Shown here piece by piece: positions 6,491 through 9,407 of a DNA stretch of 9,407 bases. Numbering within the stretch: position 1 is the first letter of the stretch; each line of letters opens with the position of its first letter. Location: assembly GCA_002423495.1 (NCBI GenBank), contig DIWN01000098.1, positions 7,857 to 17,263 of the forward strand. Direction: 5' to 3'. The stretch comes from Anaerolineaceae bacterium UBA6105. GTDB taxonomy: Bacteria > Chloroflexota > Anaerolineae > Anaerolineales > Anaerolineaceae. The notes under the pieces are model-generated. The model was not told the origin of the DNA and did no database searches. It saw only the letters and a program-made list of their open reading frames with translations. Position numbers and translations under genes: made by a program.

Positions 6491-7498
6491 TCACAAACCG
6501 TAATTCTGACGGTAGTCTCTGAGAAGGTTATCGCCGGCGTCAATGAAGTAGTCCAGGGCTTGAAGCAGGTCATCTTTACGCTCGGGGACAAAATCGAGCG
6601 CGGAAAGGAATTGAAGCCAGGTCTCCTGCTGGGCGGGATCATCTACCAGCACGCCATCCGCCTGGCGCCAGGTCTCCAGCATCGGCCAGAGCACGGCGTG
6701 CAGAGCGTCGCCCTCCGCCAGGGCATCACAGGCGTTGAGGAAGTAACCCTTGCGATGGGGCGAAAGGTTCGGCGGGCAGTTGGGCCTGGCGCTGGCGCTC
6801 TGCAGGGCATGTTCCCAGGCCGGACGCCAATCGCGGTAGAAATCCAGGCTCATCTTGTCATTGCCGATCAGCCTGGCAAGTTCCCCCGAAAGATGGGCCT
6901 GACCGAGCGCTTGAGCCCTTTCGGGGAAGGCCGTCATGAAGCGGCGGATGGTAAGCGCAGGTCCGTTCAGGGCTGCGATGCTATTAGCGGCTGCGCCGAC
7001 GCTCTTAAAGTAAAGGTCCACCCAATCCTGAAAGTTGACTTCCTGCTCATCATTGAGGTCGAACCACTGCTGACGGGCTGTATCACTAAACTTCTGGGCA
7101 CGCGCATGCGTGTTTTCAGGGGTATCAAATTGGGAATTTACGCCTGCCTGGATAAATTCGAGCCAGTGATCTGTGTCGTGCAGGATATTGCCGTGATTGC
7201 AGAGCGAAAAACCGATCCAAGGATTTTGCCGCAGGCGGCGATGATAGGTGTAGTAGGACTGGTGGTGGTGCTCGATGTCGAACGAAACCTCGTAGGTTAC
7301 CCGCAACACTTCGCGCGACTGGGCGGGATCTTCCTTGTGGACAAAGACCATGTCTATGTCGGTTGTGCCTCCCAGAAGGGGTTCTTCGCTGGTGACGGAT
7401 CCGTTCAGGTAAACCGCAACGATATCGTTCGGCTGACGCAGCCGCCTGGCAACGAGGTCACGGGCGGTTTTTGTGAGCATTTCCGTATTGATGCGCAT
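6491..7498 (-). CDS. Nucleotidyltransferase-fold (pol-beta superfamily) protein, substrate unknown
   Basis: 335 residues. The N-terminal part has the minimal nucleotidyltransferase signature: NGS (32-34), then TDIDMVF (46-52) with Asp47 and Asp49 as metal ligands, and a possible third carboxylate Asp74 in VSFDIEHHH. The spacing fits the group that includes antibiotic adenylyltransferases and MNT-type enzymes. The rest (about 100-335) is mostly helical, Trp/Asp-rich and not recognised; it could hold the acceptor-binding part. I see no specific resemblance to aminoglycoside-resistance enzymes beyond the core motif. ATG at 7498 has AAGGAG 5 nt upstream, and that ribosome site overlaps the stop codon of the deoxynucleoside kinase gene, so the two are almost certainly co-translated. 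The TGA stop (6493-6491) lies inside the last DnaA box. No terminator is seen after it. Superfamily call is reasonable; the reaction is unknown. Confidence 0.75.
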   Translation of the reverse strand: MRINTEMLTKTARDLVARRLRQPNDIVAVYLNGSVTSEEPLLGGTTDIDMVFVHKEDPAQSREVLRVTYEVSFDIEHHHQSYYTYHRRLRQNPWIGFSLCNHGNILHDTDHWLEFIQAGVNSQFDTPENTHARAQKFSDTARQQWFDLNDEQEVNFQDWVDLYFKSVGAAANSIAALNGPALTIRRFMTAFPERAQALGQAHLSGELARLIGNDKMSLDFYRDWRPAWEHALQSASARPNCPPNLSPHRKGYFLNACDALAEGDALHAVLWPMLETWRQADGVLVDDPAQQETWLQFLSALDFVPERKDDLLQALDYFIDAGDNLLRDYRQNYGL

Positions 7499-7507
7499 GA
7501 GAACTCC

Positions 7508-8146
7508 TTAATCGCTTAGTGGCAGGCTTTCCTGGTAGGGCGCAAGCTGCAGAGCCTGGCGGATGCGGTTGATCATGTACTGCAGCGCCTGCGGGTCGGC
7601 AATAAAATCGAGGTCGTCGGTGTCGATAACAAGCAACCGCTGCTGCCATTTTGGCAGATTGATGAAAGCCTCATAGGCTTCAGCAAGTTCCTCAATGTAA
7701 GCCCGTTCCATGCTACGCTCATAAGGGCGGTCACGGTGGGCAATGCGGTGCATCAGCGTGTCGGTGTTGGCACGCAGGAAGACTAGTAGATCGGGTTGGG
7801 GAATCTTATCCGCCAGGGCAAGGTGGACCTTATGATAGATATCCAGTTCATCTCCGCCCAGGTTGATGCCAGCAAAAAGGGCGTCTTTATCAAAGGTGTA
7901 ATCAGAAACGAGATTTCGACCTGCCGCAAGGGTACTTGGAATCACCTGGTGTTGATGGGTATAGCGGCTCATCAGGAAGAAAATCTGGGTTTGGAAAGCA
8001 TAACGCTGCCGGTCGGCATAGAAACTTCCAAGAAACGGATTTTCCTCGAAGACTTCCAGCAAAAGATCAGCTTCAAAAGCTTCATAAATTAGACGCGCAA
8101 GGGTGGTTTTTCCGACACCAATAACACCTTCAATGGCTAGATACAC
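7508..8146 (-). CDS. Deoxynucleoside kinase (dCK/dGK family)
   Basis: 212 residues, the normal length for the family. It phosphorylates deoxynucleosides to dNMPs in cytoplasmic salvage. Motifs: P-loop GVIGVGKTT (7-15); the Glu-rich substrate segment EENPFLGSFYAD (34-45) followed by FQTQIFFLMSRY (51-62); SDYTFDKD (81-88) at the position of the family's DRS-like motif; and an Arg-rich LID with HRDRPYERSME (137-147). Base preference (dG/dA versus dC) cannot be read from these motifs. The start is GTG at 8146 with GGAG 9 nt upstream, and the P-loop then falls at the usual distance from the N-terminus. There are 51 nt to the upstream ABC ATPase gene and no clear terminator, so it may be part of the same transcript. 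The next gene (nucleotidyltransferase) follows after 9 nt. TATAGT at 8183-8178 (minus) could be a -10 box, but it lacks a clear -35. Confidence 0.9.
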   Translation of the reverse strand: MYLAIEGVIGVGKTTLARLIYEAFEADLLLEVFEENPFLGSFYADRQRYAFQTQIFFLMSRYTHQHQVIPSTLAAGRNLVSDYTFDKDALFAGINLGGDELDIYHKVHLALADKIPQPDLLVFLRANTDTLMHRIAHRDRPYERSMERAYIEELAEAYEAFINLPKWQQRLLVIDTDDLDFIADPQALQYMINRIRQALQLAPYQESLPLSD

Positions 8147-8197
8147 AATCGTTCACTCCGGCTAATTGAGATAACAAAACTATACCACAAAGGACTT

Positions 8198-9004
8198 CTA
8201 CAACTGGCAGGCAGGCGCGGTTGAGTCCTTTAATTGTGCATGCAGTAGACGCGCGGCTTCGGTGAACTCTGGCAAATAGCGCATCGCATCCGTACGCGGA
8301 CGGGGTAATTCGATCGGGAGGTCCATGATCAAACGCGCCGGACGGCAGGTGAGCACCAGCACGCGATCAGCCAGGAAAATTGCCTCAGAGATGGAGTGTG
8401 TCACCATCAAAACGGTCTTGCGCCGCTCATTCCAGATGCGCAGCAGTTCATCGCCCATGCGTTCCCTGGTCAGCGCGTCCAGTTGACCGAAGGGCTCATC
8501 CAGCAGCAAAATCTCCGGGTCCTGTACCAGGCAGCGCGCGATCGCCACCCGCTGAGCCATCCCACCGGAAAGTTCGTGGGGATAAGCCTTTTCAAAACCC
8601 TCCAGCCCCACCAGGCGAATCATCTCCTGGGTTAAGCTGGAGATTTCTGCTTCAGGACGCTGATCGATCTCGAGTGGCAGGCTGATGTTGTCCCTGAGCG
8701 TCCGCCAGGGGAGCAAATTGGGCTTTTGGAACACTAATCCGGTCTGCGCCTTGCCCTCAGCCCCGCCAGGAAACAGCACTTTTCCTCCGGTAGGCTGAAT
8801 TAAACCTGCCACTGCCCGCAGAAGCGTGCTTTTTCCGCCACCCGAAGGACCTACGATGCACACGAAGGCATTGCGCTCAATCGAGAAACTGATTTTGTCG
8901 AGAACTTCGAGGCTGCCGTCGCTGTCAACAAAAGACACCTCAATCTCGCTCACCTGCAGGGCAATCTCACTGGGTGAAAGCGTCACTGAAGGACTCCCTG
9001 ACAT
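8198..9004 (-). CDS. ABC transporter ATP-binding protein, NitT/TauT (SsuB/TauB) type
   Basis: 268 residues from ATG 9004. ATPase subunit of an importer of the nitrate/sulfonate/taurine/thiamine-precursor group. Motifs: Walker A GPSGGGKST (52-60), Q-loop VFQKPNLLPWRT (91-102, typical of this subfamily), signature LSGGMAQR (145-152), Walker B ILLLDEP (165-171), D-loop LDALT, and switch His203 in VTHSISEA. The C-terminal RPARL.....I.LPRPR is also characteristic. The start is uncertain: ATG 9004 has a weak GGGA and overlaps the upstream gene by 38 nt. A GTG at 8986 has GGGAG 7 nt upstream and a smaller overlap (20 nt), and a TTG directly precedes the ATG. The overlap with the binding-protein gene shows one operon. 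The permease is not in the window and is probably beyond the right edge. Substrate cannot be assigned. Confidence 0.94.
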   Translation of the reverse strand: MSGSPSVTLSPSEIALQVSEIEVSFVDSDGSLEVLDKISFSIERNAFVCIVGPSGGGKSTLLRAVAGLIQPTGGKVLFPGGAEGKAQTGLVFQKPNLLPWRTLRDNISLPLEIDQRPEAEISSLTQEMIRLVGLEGFEKAYPHELSGGMAQRVAIARCLVQDPEILLLDEPFGQLDALTRERMGDELLRIWNERRKTVLMVTHSISEAIFLADRVLVLTCRPARLIMDLPIELPRPRTDAMRYLPEFTEAARLLHAQLKDSTAPACQL

Positions 9005-9407
9005 CAATTTCCCGGGTCATCAAACCCAGATCGAGTAAAACAGCCTGCATATTCTCCCAACGCGTTAGCTGAACTTCTGACGGCTCCCCTTCTAGCTGCC
9101 AAATCTTGATTGATTCCAAAAGGACTTGCTTTTGGATCGGGTCATCAGCCGCCAGATTCTCGACGTACTTCTGGCAAACCTCAAAAGCCATGTCCGGGTC
9201 AGCGGCTGTGGCAGTCAGGGCTTCGCTGATTGCGCTGACCATCCCCTGTACGAGTTCTGAACGTTCATTCAGTGATTTTTCGTTTGTCACCAGGCAATTC
9301 CCCACCAGTGAGAGAGAGTCTGCCACCCTGAGCAGGTCAATTTCGTAACCCCGGGCTCGCAGTTGCACGGGTTCGTTCGCCAGGTAGACTACCACCGCAT
9401 CCACCTG
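8967..9407 (-). CDS. ABC transporter substrate-binding protein (NMT1/SsuA/ThiY-like), C-terminal part
   Basis: The open frame continues beyond the right edge; 146 C-terminal residues are visible. The segment VDAVVVYLANEPVQLRARGY, then the strand and helix pattern running to VTNEKSL and a long helical tail, fits the second lobe of the NMT1/ThiY-like periplasmic binding fold. In that fold, the "D A ... N E P" stretch lines the cleft. It would capture the ligand outside the membrane and pass it to the transporter whose ATPase gene overlaps its 3' end. The valine codon GTG at 9404 could be misread as a start; in-frame coding continues through it to the edge, so it is internal. The visible part does not tell whether the ligand is a thiamine precursor, sulfonate or another compound. 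Confidence 0.85.
   Translation of the reverse strand, partial: QVDAVVVYLANEPVQLRARGYEIDLLRVADSLSLVGNCLVTNEKSLNERSELVQGMVSAISEALTATAADPDMAFEVCQKYVENLAADDPIQKQVLLESIKIWQLEGEPSEVQLTRWENMQAVLLDLGLMTREIDVRESFSDAFTQ

Larger units (their letters stand above)
6295..6495. other. DnaA-box cluster, putative replication origin (oriC)
   Basis: A dense cluster of matches to the DnaA box TTATNCACA. Perfect: 6310-6318 (minus), 6476-6484 and 6487-6495 (plus). One mismatch, plus strand: 6378-6386 (TCATCCACA), 6400-6408 (TTATCCACG) and 6432-6440 (TAATCCACA). Two mismatches: 6295-6303, 6337-6345 and 6454-6462. The last six plus-strand boxes start 22, 32, 22, 22 and 11 bp apart, close to whole helical turns. With the AT-rich tract on the left this makes a complete origin layout. 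The region lies between two convergent genes, so promoter control is unlikely to explain the boxes. No dnaA, dnaN or plasmid rep gene is visible, so a DnaA-titrating (datA-like) or DnaA-reactivating site remains possible. The last box overlaps the stop codon of the neighbouring nucleotidyltransferase gene. Confidence 0.78.

Noticed and set aside
6295..6495. CRISPR-like or iteron array
   Set aside because: The repeated unit is a 9-mer matching the DnaA box, in both orientations and with variable spacing; there are no 25-40 bp direct repeats and no rep or cas gene.
6491..7498. Aminoglycoside-resistance adenylyltransferase
   Set aside because: Only the superfamily core GS...DxD motif is shared; the remaining 230 or so residues do not resemble AadA- or KNTase-type enzymes, and there is no mobile-element context.
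6368..7519. A 383-codon open frame on the plus strand
   Set aside because: It is antisense to the nucleotidyltransferase gene, which has a GS...DxD motif, a good ribosome site and operon spacing. The plus-strand translation has no recognisable domain and begins inside the DnaA-box cluster.
7508..7649. Alternative 63-codon minus-strand frame overlapping the deoxynucleoside kinase 3' end
   Set aside because: It is a different frame within the kinase gene, with no start signal and no recognisable motif.

Overview
The window reads as chromosomal DNA of a free-living bacterium. The most likely group is the Chloroflexota (Anaerolineae-like). That placement is an inference from three things: the actinobacterial/chloroflexal type of long NadE, a secreted protein ending in a hydrophobic FVPLLIR tail, and moderate-to-high GC genes. 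No rRNA, tRNA, transposon, phage gene or CRISPR array is visible.

Left part (1-4636, minus strand): a tight operon read right to left, nadE -> nadD-pncC fusion -> comEC. nadE and the fusion overlap by 4 nt (ATGA), and comEC starts 2 nt after the fusion stops. The first two genes cover consecutive steps NMN -> NaMN -> NaAD -> NAD+. Two points stand out. The N-terminal glutaminase domain of NadE has lost its Glu, Lys and Cys catalytic residues. The PncC half of the fusion carries its own strong Shine-Dalgarno sequence and ATG inside the fused frame. comEC (DNA-uptake channel) runs off the left edge.

Centre (4723-6495): one plus-strand gene encodes a secreted M14 carboxypeptidase-fold protein in which every expected zinc ligand and catalytic residue is replaced, so it is a probable pseudoenzyme. 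It is followed by a 334-nt convergent intergenic region that looks like a replication origin. This has a ~60-bp stretch at about 15% GC, a run of DnaA-trio-like TAG/TAA triplets, two weak DnaA-like 9-mers next to them, and then a dense cluster of DnaA boxes. Three of the boxes match TTATNCACA perfectly, three have one mismatch, and several are spaced 11/22/32 bp apart. No dnaA or dnaN is in the window.

Right part (6491-9407, minus strand): read right to left, a substrate-binding protein (partial, runs off the edge), its NitT/TauT-type ABC ATPase, a deoxynucleoside kinase, and a nucleotidyltransferase-fold protein of unknown substrate. The last two are 9 nt apart and clearly co-translated. The final DnaA box overlaps the stop codon of the nucleotidyltransferase gene.

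The strongest candidates for something undescribed are the oriC-like locus in an unusual gene context, the NAD operon that joins an ammonia-releasing PncC fusion to a NadE with a dead glutaminase domain, and the secreted pseudo-carboxypeptidase.
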